DNA of 64,000 nucleotides from assembly GCA_036937835.1 (NCBI GenBank), contig CM072862.1, forward strand, positions 15,140,501 through 15,204,500, given 5' to 3'. The stretch comes from Pampus argenteus (Eukaryota; Chordata; Actinopteri; Scombriformes; Stromateidae). This document shows, in pieces, positions 18,600 to 32,300 of this stretch (within the stretch, counting starts at the first letter, position 1; the number at the start of each line of letters is the position of its first letter). The translations under genes and the position numbers were made by a program. The notes under the pieces are model-generated. The model had not been told where the DNA came from. It worked only from the letters and a program-made list of their open reading frames with translations, and did no database searches.

Positions 18600-21500
18600 G
18601 CCGAAGCCTACAGAAAAATACTTTGTGCAATAAATATACTGTCCAATTATTTCTCAACACAATATTTACAACACTTCAAACATTCTATTATGGTACTTCA
18701 AAATGGCCAAAATGAAAGCTGCTCTAATAAATATTTGCTCCCCTAACACTGGATAAAATGTCTGTTTATAATGTGAAATGCTGCTGTTTAGATTTTGGCT
18801 GTTCATTTCTTATTCTGTCTCTTGCGAGTCACCCACATTTATGGAAGTGTAATCGTTTTTTTAAAGAACGTGGCTACAGACTGGTTTCAAGTATATTGCT
18901 CTGTTTATTGAACTGTTAATCACACAGACCAGGAACGAATCATCATCAGGGAGCAGCACAGAGTCAGCAGGACGGTGACACCTGTGTGCATTCTGCTTTC
19001 AAACCACATGCACAGAGCAAAGCCATTATTTTCAATGTGGCTGCATTCATCAGCCATAGCACACCAAAGTTCAACTGAGCTGAACTTTGACTCCAGATAC
19101 ATTTACATCCACAACACTGGCCAAATTTCGGCCCCGGAAGCAGGTGGATGTTATTTATTAGTTATACCTAGCTAATATCAATGCAGTTGAATAACAACAG
19201 CTGTGCAATAATTCCTAGTGTCATGAAGGTTTTTTGGAGAAGTGTTAAAATAAACTTTAGGGTCATTGGGAGGCTGTAGTGTTGTTGAACTGTACTGAGA
19301 GGTTTTATAATATATTTAGTCTACCTTCATTTATATTCCAAACAGGAATCACATCTGGAAGAGAAAGCTGCACACTTTTAGGAAGAAACTTTGTCTAATA
19401 AGAAAATGTTGGAAAATAATGCACAATATTTTTACAATGAACACATTACTTCTAAAGGTTAATGCGGCCATATTCCACACACTGATTAATTGGTCAATGA
19501 GCTACAGGGAAAGTGCATTTTTAAAAGGGCATATAAATGCCATATGAACATGTTTTATTGCACATTTCTCTCATTTAAGTTGACATTTTTCCTAGATTCA
19601 AAACATCTGTCGACAGTAAATGTTTAATTTCCTGATTAACTTTTATTTGAAACAAACAAATCTATTTTACAAATGCTTTTTAAAAGTTGTTTTTCATATG
19701 TTCATCTGCATACTTTCTTTTGAGGTAGAACATTTAGTGAAGTGGGTGATCAGTTTGTCCAACAGGTGGCAGTCTGGAATTAATAACACGGGGCAGAGGT
19801 GCCTCCCAATGATCCATCAGTATATAAGATAACTTGCTTAAATCCAAAATTACCCTTTAAAATGATTCTCTTCCATAACTTTCAGGTTTAAATGTAGACG
19901 TCCAACATTTCTTGCTATTTAAATAAGCAAACGCTGACAGTTACACTATACATCTCACACTTTGCCTTGTAGAAATTATTTTCTGTGGTGTTTGTATTAT
20001 AAACAGATTTTTTATGGCATCTTATCTTATGTTACAGAACAGGGTGTTGGAGAAATTATGGAAATCATAGATACCTTTCCTCTAAACTAAATAGTTTTAG
20101 GTGCTTGGGTGTCCTCTGGCTTTGTGGCCTTTTCAATCTAAGGCTGTGTGCAAAATCCGGTTTTTAACACATGTAACTGCTACTAAAGTGAGGCTACTGC
20201 CTAACCGGCAACAGTTAATAGACACACATACTGATATACCGACATGGAATAAAAATTCCTCACTAAATCATTACCACCTAATTGTCACATTAAATGAGCA
20301 GGTTTGTTATTTGTTCTTCAGCTATAAAGTTGCAACCACACTTCTGAAAATCTGGATCATCTTATTATGATCTGTTTTGAGAATTAATTGGTGTTACGTT
20401 TATTAGCCATCTCAAAAAAAAAAAAACACTGCATGACCTAAACTTGTCTTGCATTTACTAAAATACATCATGATCTGATAACTGAACCAAGACAGTTACA
20501 GTAAAATATAAAACTATAGGAAAGAAATGTCAAATGCATTTTCATAATTAATGTAATAACCAGAGAACAGTATGACATGCTGCCAACAGCTCAGGATTTG
20601 CAAACAATAACACTTAGACATATCTTTGTTTGTCAGGACAAAGCTCAATATGGCAGAACGGAGTTGTAGTTGTAGTTTTTAAATTCAATCTATGGTGTGC
20701 TAATATATTTCCTGTACTGCACTGAAGTCTTTGTTCAGTGTGTGTAGATGAGTGAAGGTCTGAACAGTGCTAAAAGTGTTGGTGGTTCTGGGACCAATAA
20801 ACATTGGTTGAGGTTAGACAACTGGCACATTTTGGTTAATAATAGAATAAAGGTTTGGCATTAATTGAATAAGAAAACCTCATCTTAGAAATCATCTTTA
20901 CGGGAAAGGGGTCAAATCCAGGTCACTGCAGTTCAAATGTAAAAACTCACCCACTGCCTCACCACACCCTAATGTTCTGTGAAATTTCAGTTTTAAGTCC
21001 CTGTTTCAGTCAATTTAAATTTCACACTCTCTCACTATATGTAACTGTAAATATGAATATGCTATGTGAGCACCCTGGACACCCACACTGAAACCAAACT
21101 ATATGAAAAAATGAGAAAAGCAGCAAATCCTCACATCTGAAAAGCTGAAATCAGCGAATGTTTGGCATTTTTATTTGATAAATGAATCAAACAATTAATC
21201 ACTATAATGTAAATATACCATCAGTTAATGTTTATTCTATTATTAAATGACCTAAACACATATGCTAAAAGATCAAACAAAAACAACATATACACAAAGC
21301 AGCTGCTGGAGGAAGCGCCCAGTGAAGTTTGTAGCTTCACTTCTAGAAGAGACATTTTTAGTAGTAACGCACATTGTGCATCCCCATGCTGTAGCAATAT
21401 CCAATATGAATCTAACTTTACTGCAGTCCCCTTGTCTCGTCAGCGCGGAGGGAAAAGTAGTTCCAACACAGTGGAAGGACTGTACCTTGATTTACAGTTA

Positions 21501-22290
21501 TTACTTAGAAAACGATTCAACAATAAAGGTACGCCATGCTGCTGTAATACTACATTGCACTATTATTATTTCTGTTTTATTTTACACGCAAAGTCGACCT
21601 GTCAAAGTTGACAATAATAATAATAATGTTAGTGGCTCTGAATACACCTGTAGACACACTTAACTGTCATGTGATGCTTTAACATCAGGATGCAGCAACA
21701 CTCTGTTTAATACTTTACTTTGCTTTACATTGGCTGTTTATATGTTTATTTACATTTCAATGTATTCAAAATGTTTTTTCACCTTTAATAACACACAACA
21801 ATAAATGTATTGTGTTTTATGAATAACTCAGTCTGACGTATAAGCTTTGAAGACAATGTAAAATGCTTTAAATAACAATATTAAACAGTGCTAGTTTCAG
21901 TGAGAAACATGGTGTAATGGTTTTCTCCATCTTGAGAAGTAACATGATTCTGTTGTTTTGCCACGAGGACATCCCCCTTCTTTCTGAATGTCTTTAAATA
22001 GATCAAATATACAACCTGAAGTCAATTTACAGCAAGCTTGTTTTCAATAGGCTGATTTCCGTCATCAGCAACAACACAGAAGCCTTCAGGATTAAAACAT
22101 TATCTTCAGCTACTTCAGAATCACGGACAGCGATTTATCAATACACCGCACGGTTAGGCTGCTAGATTAGACCAACATATTCACCTAAACAACCCTGCCC
22201 TGCACTCTCCCTGCTACTAGGGGATGGAGAGAGCGGTGGCAGATTAACAAGGAGGTGCATTTTGGTTATTGATTTAACTAAAAGGGCAAA
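18600..22290. other. Intergenic stretch between Myb/SANT-like gene and tcf12
   Basis: About 3.7 kb of AT-rich DNA without a recognised gene. It contains a poly-A run near 20415 and a fragment of the GCTGCAACTA-type short element near 21120-21215. ORFs here are short and overlap one another in several frames, as expected by chance. Confidence 0.6.
21120..21215. repeat. Fragment of the GCTGCAACTA short element
   Basis: CACATCTGAAAAGCTGAAATC, GTTTGGCATTTTTATTTGA and CAATTAATCA follow the same order as in the fuller copy at 32398-32700. Only the inner and one terminal part remain. Confidence 0.5.
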
Positions 22291-22920
22291 TTATGACCAG
22301 TGGTGGAAAGTAAGTACTCAATCACTGCACTTAAGCACAGTTTTGAGGTGCTTGTTCCACTCCACTATATTAGACGAAAATAATATGCTTTCTACACCAC
22401 TTTATTTGACAGCTTTAATTACTTTCAGATGATGATTTGGTGGTTTCCAACCTTTTTGACGTTTGACTTCTTACATAAAGCAGTGTGTAGTCAGGGTCAC
22501 ATTTCAGATGTCTATAAGTTGTTAACAGCTCCATCAAATAGTGATTTTCCAACTAAACTTCTTCATCTTTCCTCTCACATTAATCATCTCATGACCCCTC
22601 AGCTTTATCTGGTGACCCCTTGGAGGGCCCTGAACCCTAGGTTGGGAACCACTGGACTAAACTAGACTTATATACATTTAGTATATAAAGTAGTATAACT
22701 GTGCTTCAACTCCAGCAGCTTCAACAGTAACATGCTGGTATACACGGATGGATCAGTATTACTAATCTAACAATGTCATATATAACAATATATCAGTCAG
22801 AAGGACCAAACCTCTACTTTTATTCTCATACTTTAGGTACATTTTGCTGCTAACACTTATGTACTTTTACTTTCATTTATTTTGTTTCACTTTCATTGAA
22901 GTAAAAGATCTTTATTCTCT
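22290..22920. repeat. Teleost short interspersed element, split by a nested repeat
   Basis: CCAGTGGTGGAAAGTAAGTACT, CTTATTTGACAGCTTTAATTAC (22390-22425) and the end CTTTAGGTACATTTTGCTGC...TGTACTTTTACTT (22830-22870) form one element type very common in percomorph genomes. Between 22430 and 22670 a different repeat is inserted. Confidence 0.7.
22433..22670. repeat. Nested repeat ending in GGTTGGGAACCACTGGACTA
   Basis: Runs from TGGTTTCCAACCTTTTTGAC to GGTTGGGAACCACTGGAC, with TTTCAGATGTCTATAAGTTG inside. The ends are inverted copies (GGTTTCCAACC against GGTTGGGAACC). A frequent fish non-autonomous element; the 78-codon ORF in it is accidental. Confidence 0.65.
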
Positions 22921-23029
22921 GGTTGTGACTGTAACTTACTTAAAATTAATTTAATTTGTAGACATTCAAATTAAAAGCTTTTTGTTCTCATCCATCACAA
23001 TCAATTTGACGTTCCTTTACTGATAGTAA

Positions 23030-23340
23030 GCAGAGACATACATGCCGTGCAGCAGTGTGACCCGAGACAGTGTGTGTGCTGACTCCCGCAGCATCTGTGT
23101 GTGTGGGACTATCATGTCACTGTGCTCGGCGGAGGGATACAATAACTAGTGTCATCGCGGTGCTGAGGCTTCTGCAATGCAAAAAAATGTCTGCCTAAGG
23201 GAAACTCGTAACTGATATATATAGAGGATATTTTCCTGGGTATTGCCGCTTAAACATACATTTTGCGTGTTTTGAAGCGCATTTCAAGAAAGCGAGTCTT
23301 CATCAGATCACCCTAGTCGGGATTTTAAGCGAAAGAAAAG
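23030..23340 (+). promoter_or_regulatory. tcf12: tcf12 promoter and putative non-coding first exon
   Basis: Upstream of the start-codon exon a locally GC-richer segment with several CpG ends at a possible donor (GAAAAG then GTAAAATATC, 23341). The next acceptor, TCTCTCCAG at 24042, leaves only 18 untranslated bases before the ATG, so an upstream leader exon must exist. The position of the transcription start is inferred; other donors further downstream cannot be excluded. Confidence 0.4.
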
Positions 23341-24042
23341 GTAAAATATCAATGTGAGTTTGACAAAAATCTTTCGGACCTGTGAAAGAAGTTGGGAGTT
23401 GAGAAAAACCATCATTGCGTTTTGTATGCAGGATCTGTGGACTGAGGCTGTCATTTGCTGTTTTTGTTTGTCTTTGTTACTTATCTGCATCCGGTGTTTA
23501 ATTTGTGTTTCACTTCTTAGAAAGACACGCTCTTTCCTGTACTAATTAGAAGCTATTTTCATTTGATATGAAGCAGTGACTGCAGCTAGCGATAGCCAGC
23601 TAGCTTAGTGACGTTAGGTGCCTCTGCTAACAGCAAACGTCACCTATTCATGGTAAATGTGCCACAAAAACTACTGACAACATCATTAGTACGTTGCATA
23701 AATGTCTTAACAGTAGTGTGCAGTGTTATTACAGAGAAACCGCAGCGATACGATGCTGTGACATCCATTCAAAGCGATCTTCTCTCTCTGTCTCATATCT
23801 TTAATGAGCGGATTAAACTAAAGCTTTACGCACCAAATGTTTGCACCATCTGATCATTTATAACGCGCCAGTGTCTCTATTTGATGCAGTGCCAACAGCC
23901 AACTTTACTCCTTTAGTGATGGTCTTTTATTGTGCAGCCATAACAAATGCCTCTTGTGGCAGTCTGTCATTTCCTGTGGCACATCCCCGCTGTTAAATAC
24001 ACCAGCAGAGATGTGACCTGATGGGCTGTGTGCTCTCTCCAG

Positions 24043-24132
24043 GTTTCTAAGACCTCCAGGATGAATCCTCAGCAGCGGATTGCCGCTCTCGGAACAGACA
24101 AGGAATTAAGTGACCTGCTGGATTTTAGTGCG
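24043..24132 (+). CDS. tcf12: tcf12 start-codon exon
   Basis: Acceptor CTCTCCAG, 18 nt leader, ATG at 24061 with A at -3, and 24 codons ending in LDFSA; donor GTAGGG. Contains the core of activation domain 1. Phase 0. A (TCTTT)n tract follows within 10 bases of the donor. Confidence 0.95.
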
Positions 24133-26317
24133 GTAGGGTATCTTTTCTTTTCTTTTCTTTTCTTATCTTATCTTTTCACTGTTTTTTTTTAATGCCATGC
24201 AGCTCCCGATTTGTGTGTGAGCACCACATAGGTTAAAGCATGTATAATCGATGATCAATGCATATTAGAGTTTACTAATATGGTTTTATAAGTGATCTTT
24301 CATTATTGAAAAATGTGATTTCTTTTATACTAGAGCTGATAAGTTTGATTAGTTGTCAATTGTTAAATTCATTGGCAACTATTTTGACAATTAATCCATT
24401 TTCGACATTTTTTTTTTTTCAAGAAAAATTTATTCTAGTTTTTCAATTATAGATATTTTCTAGTTTCTTCAGTCTGCTTTGATATTAAACTGTATATATT
24501 TGTACAAAATCATCTTGGACTTTGGAAAACTGATCATAATGTTTCATAATTTTCTGACATTTTCTGAACCAAATCTAATGATTATTTTTAATGATTATTT
24601 TTCATTATCAATTAATTTGTTGTTTATTTTCTTGATTATTTGATGATGAAAATAACCGTTAGTTGCAGCCCTAAAGCGATCTCTCTTTTTTTTTTTTGTT
24701 TCTGAAAAAAAAGTCTGAATGTGCTGCATCTACACTGTTTATTAGTTGCTCTAATGGGAGGTGTCTGTCCATATTCTTCCTTTCAGATGTTTTCTCCACC
24801 TGTAAGCGGAGGGAAAAACAGGCCCACAACACTTGGAAGCAGTCAGTTCAGTGCGTCAGGTAGGACCTGATCCTTTAAATGTATTTCAGTAAACCCTTTG
24901 ATATGAAGTGTCTTTGTCCCTATTGCATGACTTATAAATCTGGTCCTCAAGATCAGTTGTTTACTGACTTCTACCTTTGTTTAAATGGGGTCTGGATTTA
25001 TTTATAAATGGAGGATGAAGGAAAAGAGTTTTAGCTTTTAGTTTTGCATGTGATTCTTTTTCCACCTCATTGTGATGCTTTGTGCGCGCTGTTCACATCT
25101 GGCACTAGAAACATGAGCTCTCCACCTGGAATTGTAGTGGAGTAAAGATGTAGGACAAAGCGAGGTGTAGGCCATAGACATTTGTACATGTTTTATTGAT
25201 CTAATTACCACCATTCTGTAATACAGTAGATGCCACTCATGTTTTACCTCATTGTTAGAGGCATAAATCCCACATATTGTATTTGATTTGATTTAGGTGT
25301 GTTGTCTAGTGTCTGTGCAGCAAGTGTCCATAGAAACAATAAATCTCAGGCATTTCATTGCATGTTCTTATCAGAGAAAGGTGTTTATTGGACCAAAATT
25401 TATGATCAGGTTAAGATTTGTAAAAGATTCGATCACAGCTAGAATTCTTTGTCAATTTTAGAGTAGTTGAATGGGATTGTGAGTCACACTCTCTTTGAGT
25501 TATTCTGAATATTGTGCAGTAATTTTGTTTCTTTGTACATGTCCCTCATATACACACAAACTTAACAAATACATTTTTATCTTTGAGCATCTTCATTGAC
25601 AAACACTTCTGTGCATGGTTTGAGTTCGGCTGTAATAACCAGAGGGCAGATTCCTTGTCTTTGGAACGCTTCCTGGCTATAAATGCTACAGGACATGAAT
25701 CCGAAGCACATCTATTGTCTAATGTGCTACTAGAGAAAGTCAACAAACACGCATTATGTTTTATGAAAGCACGTTTTGTGTGCATCCACAATGCCTCGTT
25801 GTCCTCAGTTATCTGTGAAACGAAAGACAGACAAAGACACAAGAACAGAGCTGTCGTACATGAACTATGGAGTTGGGAGGATGAGTTTTAGAGCACCTAA
25901 TCCCTCCTCAGTAAAGTAAATGCAGAGGAACCGTGATCACGTCACACCTTCTTAATGTAATTCACGAAAATATGTAGACTGTAATTGTCCTGCATTTACA
26001 AAAGCTTATTCAGTGGGAAAAATATTCTATAACATTATTTGCTATAGAATAGAAAATAACTACAGACTGTACAGTTAAATTAACTCTTCTCTGATACAGC
26101 GTCGGCACAAAGAAACTTTTCAAGCTTTTGAAATATTGGATTTACATCAAATGCTTTTTTTTTAGTACAGGTGTACTTAACAAACTGCTAACTGGTGTAT
26201 ATTTCTTGTGGATAATGACACAGATTCATAAACCAGATTATTGTGTCAAGGCTTAGACACATTTATGGTGCATAATGAAACTTAACTTAATTCTTGAAGA
26301 TCTGCTTAAAACAGATT

Positions 26318-26353
<36 letters not shown>

Positions 26354-29300
26354 TGTACATATGCCATGTGTGCAATCTCAAGCATTAATGTCATTAAAGA
26401 ACTGAATACAGACGGCTTTGCTGTGTGTATTATGATTTAATCTAGTGTGATGTTGACATCCTGTGGACAGCCACCTTTAGGCTGGGCCGTGCACTCTGTG
26501 ACTTCCAAAATAGACCAGCATCAGCAGCATGGTGCTTTATGTGTGAAACAGAAAAGAACTGGAGACTGTCAGGAGAATAATGTGTTAGAGCCAGAGCTTA
26601 TTGTCATTGCTGTGTGTTGTCTGGTCACCAGCTTTGTCCTTTAGAAATGAAACAAAACAAAACAATAAATGTGGAAAGCTGTTTTTTTTTAACCTCTTCC
26701 AACAAGAAATAATGTTTTTGGTTGAATAGTTGAATATTTTAATCTCTTGTTACGATAAAAATATAATACTATCCTGTCATTGTGGATAATAAAGTTTGCA
26801 ACTGTAAAACATAATAGCATATATTATACTACACTGTTCAAATATCAGTTGTCTGCAGTCATAATAATCTGATATTTTTGCATGACTCTTTTATTTCTTG
26901 CATGTGTATATGATGTTTATATGATGTTTTCAGCCTCCGGTGCCTGAATGTGCAGTAAATGGTACATTTATTGATACAGAATTCATATTATGTGTTGTAT
27001 GTGTATGTGTTAGTATGTGTTGAATATGTTGAAAGATACGTTTGCATCTTATGGATTTGGTTTATGGATTATTTCTGTTTTGGTGGTCAGAAAACATGCG
27101 GAGCAACAACGAAAGTAAAGAAAATTATCAGTTTTTTTAGTTTTTACTGTTTTGTAGCTGAAAATAAGTTTAATTTCAGGAAACTATAATAAATATATCA
27201 TGTTCATTTTGTCAGGCACCTACATACTGGACCTCAACTGATGTTTCAAAACTAAATTATGCAAAATTAAACTTATCATGTAAGAAATGATAAACTGCTG
27301 AACCCCTCAAATGTATAGTGGGTAAACCCCTCCTCCCTCCTACCTGCAGTATGTGCTCTTGTGTCTCTGATCCTCAAGGCAGGGGAGGAAGCACCTCCAT
27401 AAGTGATTGTGAACATAAGGCAAGTGAGTATGCAGACAGAAGTGTGGAAATTGCAGGGAATGAGAGTTTGGATTATTGCATCTCAGCTGGGCATAGCCAG
27501 ATAATTGAGGCAGAGTGGGACTGGCAAGACCCTTCAAAAGTGTGCCAGAGAAAGATGGATTGGAAAAAATAGCCAAAGTGGCTCTGACGGAGATTCATCA
27601 TCTCTGCCTTCCAGCTGTGTTGATAATGCAAATTTGATGAGGCCATTGGCTCTTTAGTGTAGTGGGGCAGCGGTTGGATGGCTGCTGGTAAATGGGTGAT
27701 TTTCATTTAGTATGTAGTGGGTATATTTGTTAACTGTGACTGGTAGCTAAGGGCTTTGGACGAGTATACTGGTGATTGGCTGAGTTCATCATAGCAGGTT
27801 TTTTTGAGTGATTTTTTTTAATTTATGTATTTATTTATTTTTTGTGTGTGTGTGATTTAAGTTACTTTAGTGTTATACAAGTAGCGTACCTCCTTTTAAG
27901 GGACAGCTCAGTGCACAGGTTATGTTCGTAATATTGGCGAGTGTGGCAGTGTGCGGTTGAGCAGGAGAGAGAGAGAGAGTCACAGTGGGGCTGGTGACGG
28001 AGCAGAGGCAGTATGAAGTTAGCAGTATAGCTGTGAACGTAGCAGTGTTTGTACAGTTGAGGCTATTAGTTTTCTCTGTAATTTCCCAGCTTGGGATCAA
28101 TAAGTTATCTATCTATCTATCTATCTGTTAGCCATCAGTTTCTTACTCACTGCTGTTGATCGTAATAGATTGTAATGTGTTTTTGTTTCTTAGCCAGAGC
28201 TTTGATTAGGCTGTCTTCAGCCAAACCAATGGGGTTTTTCTCTGTCTCTGATTCTCTGCAAATACCTCTTTGTCTAGGAATTTAGGACCCGGTGCACAAT
28301 ATAGCTCTAATCAACAGGAGAGTTGTTGTAGAGCCATGAAGGGTTGAGACTGTCTGACTCACTGCCTGAGTGAAAAGTGTTTGTTTCTTCTCAGTCCAGT
28401 TTTTACATCACATTCATTATTTGTGCACATGCACTTGATGCAGTCATTGAGTTTACCATTAGTACTGCTCCCAGTTCATTTATACAAGAAACAATTATGC
28501 CAAATAAAGCTGAGGGTCCTCTGTGAGTCAACAAAACAGATGTGGATTTGTGTACATTAACATGCACATCAATTAGATTGACCCGTATGTGAATGTTGAT
28601 TTAGGCGTAATACGTAATGTTTTCTACTAATTACACTGCAGAATATATAACTCAAATAAGTAGTTACATACACATAATTCTCATCGTGTGTGTATATATA
28701 ATAATCATCAATATTTTTTGGGGGAGGTAAAATCTGTCCTCTGCTTATAGGGGCAACTGATTAGATGTAGGTCCTTGGAAAATAATGTGTGCTGGGAATC
28801 GGGTCAAATAGTTTTTAAATGACTGACTTTTCTTTTTTCATTTAAGATGCTGCCGGGACCAGAAGCTTTTTTTATTTTTATTTATATACCCCTTCAGGAT
28901 GGTAGTTTTGCTACCAACTGTTGTTGAGCGATGGGAAGTGTGTGTGATCCCAGGACAAATTGTATTACAGATTCTTCAATTACAGATGTGTATAGATGAA
29001 GTTGTGTGAGAATGTATCTTGTAATGAGTACGAATCATTTGCTCGGTTTCTGTGGTCATATTGGAAAGTTTTCTTAATTATCTTTTGTCAGTTTAATTTA
29101 ATTTAAATGTAACTCCAGTCGTTGTTGTTGTCGTTGGCCTTATATTGTCTGATTTACAACTTATCAACATAATGTATGTTTTAAGAACCAAATTATCCAA
29201 CATTGTTGGGCCTTTTGACTTCTGTATGTAAACATTTACAGTAATATTCTGTACTGTCAAGAACCCATGTGTGTTTTCTTTTTCCTCCTCTCCCTTTATT

Positions 29301-32300
29301 TCTCTGTCTCTTCGATTTTATGAATATAAATTGTAAATCCCAAATAAATTAATCTTCAGTCTTGTTGCATGATCTCATGTCAGGAATTTTTCATTCAAGT
29401 CTCTGAAGTCTTTTTCCATTTGTACAAAAAAGACTATTAGGGGCTTGGGTAGGGTGCAGCTGTTTATGAATGACTCAGTAGAGACAGACAGAGAGAGGAG
29501 GGTTCGTTTATGATATTAAAATACTCTCCTTACAGGTTTACTAGAAATCTACTGTCCTTGGTAGAAATGTTGTCGAAGGTATTTCACCTGCATAGCCAAG
29601 GTCGCTCATCTAAATTATGCCTCTGCACATAAACTGCAGCAAAGGCCACATATTAGGTGACAACTTTACCTCAACAGACAGGATTTTTTAACGTGTATTT
29701 ATTTTAATAGAACTGATGTCAGATCAGCTTTATTTACAGCTTTAATTCATCACACTTTTTTGTTTTTTGTGTGTTCTGAATCCTGATATCTCAGCAGTTG
29801 TTACACATCGAATATATAATACTGCTGGGTGTGTAAATAAGCAACTTGTTTGCTAATAAGTGGGACAAATGAACTTGGCAACAAATCAAATGGTGATGTG
29901 TCACTGTTGTGTTCACAGTGTGTTTTATTTGACCCCAAGTGGCCAAAAAAAACCCAGTTATTGTAAATTTTAAATTGAATCTTCATGCACAGTTGGGAGC
30001 AGTGACCAAGACTGGGCAGAAAGGCAATGATGTCTGATGATGATGTGTAGCCATCATTCACCCAAGTCTTTGTTACTTCCACCAGTATGATGCAACACTT
30101 GTTGATAAATTCATTAGTTGAATGGAAACTATTTTGATAATTGAATAATTGTTTTACTCTTTTATGTTTTGCAAAAATGCCAAACATTTGCTGGTTCCAG
30201 CTTCTCAAGTGTAAAGATTAGACACGTTTCTATGTCATTGCAAATTAAACTGTTTTTAACAAAAAATTAACAAAACAAGATATTTGAAGACTATATTATA
30301 CATATTTATTTGCTATTTTCTGTTTGTCTCCTCTTGTCTTCCAGCTTCAAAATCCTAAAATGTTGATGAGAAACACCTATCAGTACAATGAAATACAATT
30401 CAACAGCACCACAAGCTACAGCCTCTAAAATTAACATGACATTTAATCAAGACCCCTTAACAAAAAAAACAAAAAAACTTTGATCAATGTAGATCACATT
30501 GATTTTATACAAGATTTAGATCATATAAAACCCAAACAGTAAATAATTCTTTGTGGGTTCACTTTTAAAGTGCATCATTTCTCTCACATTCATGTCTCCT
30601 CTCTGTTGTAGAAATAAATCCATGTTTGTCACAGAATACATTAGCACAGCAATGGTTCCTCCGATTCATTAGATTAATGTAACGTTATAGAAAGTGCAGT
30701 TATTGTGTGTTTTTTTTTCTCTTTTGCCTCTTGTGTCTCCAAGTGATCTTATTGTGCTGGCTGTCTGTGCAAGGAGAAGAGAGGAGACCCTTGAGCCCTG
30801 GTAGGAGATGGTAATCAGACGAGATGACAGCCAGTGGCCCAGAGAGCAAACACTGACTATTGTCACATTCAGTGTGTAAATGCCCTCAGTTGGGCGACAA
30901 TATGTCACGTTGGGGTTGTCACATTACTAAAATTTGGACCTTGGATGAGCTATTAGGAACACAAGTAGCAGTAAGCAGTAGTAGATAAATTACACAATAA
31001 CACAAGTATCACAGTTATGAAAATGAACAATAATACAGCTAAATTACACAGATAAATGAACAATTTCTTTTTAATAATAAAGCCACTGAAGAAGAGGAAA
31101 TGAGTCGTCTGTGTGTTAGCAGCAAAACATGTTTTTAAAATGATGACTCTGCTCACTGGAGCATGATTTCTGGTTAAAGAAACGTCACTGACTTTCTGGT
31201 TAACTATATAGTTAGATTTTCAAGTGAGAGGTACCAAAAAATACAAACTGCAGTGTCCACAAAATCTGTAATTGATCATAAGTCATATTGGGTTTTTGCT
31301 TTAAAGTGCACTGCCGTTTAAAGAAGTACCACTACTGATCCTAGTGAAGTTGAATTGATAGTTGTAGTTTTTCTTTCTTTCTGCTTGCTGAGCTATATTT
31401 AGACTTTCCAAATCAGAAACTGCTCCACACATTTTGATCTGCGATTACAGGTTTGTTTTTTGCTGAAAAAATGTCCAGTTCTGCTTTCAGTTTAGTTTAG
31501 TTGTGCTGTTTCAGTTATGCACATGTCTGCTGTTTGCACTGTACGCCTTATTGTGCTGCAAGGAAGCATCATGTCATTTGTTCAATTTTAATATTTTAAA
31601 AATATACTCAATTGTGAGATGTTCTGTTTGTTGCTTGCTATGTTATTATTTTTCTGAGCACACATGCATTTGTTTAAACCAGATATATATTTTTTCATAT
31701 GAAATTGAAAATGAACAAATTGTATTGCATTTTACTGAGACAGATGAAATTACAACAGGGACAATCAATAACTTGGAGCATGTTGATGCTTTATCCGCTC
31801 TGCAATTATGTTTTGTTTGTGGGGACTTTGGCTGTTACTGCAACACAATATTGTTTCAAACACCAAGAACAATTGAGGCATCATTTATTTTATATTTTAT
31901 ATTTTGGCTGACTTCATCACATAAATTAGATTTTAAAGATCAGATATTATATTTTTCAACATATACCAGATGGTCTGGCTTTGCAGTTTGGTTGGAGTTA
32001 TTGGTTTTATTTGTTTTTCTCTTTGACTTTTGAAACATAAAGGTTTTCTTTCATTTGAAAATGAGTTTCATTACATTTCAGTGCTCAGCTGTTTGGAAGT
32101 AGCTTGACATACATCAATGCCAAATCATGAAGTTGTGGTTGCTTTTTGGCACATGAAGCATATAAAAGAATGATTATTTTTGTTCATGATTTATGTAAAT
32201 CAGAATGAAAGTATTTTTTGTATCATAGTTTAGATTAGTTTAGTTTTTGAAGTGGTTAGTTAGTTCACTTTTCTTGTTTATATCTCCAAATGATAAACAT

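Noticed and set aside
18537..18746. Plus-strand frame starting at the CACGTG promoter element
   Set aside because: No similarity to a known protein; kept only as a hint that the promoter could be bidirectional.
31503..32033. 176-codon open frame on the plus strand, the longest or second longest in the window
   Set aside because: Rich in Phe, Leu, Cys and Tyr as expected from T-rich intron DNA, no recognisable domain, and no coding-like base pattern; lies in tcf12 intron 2.
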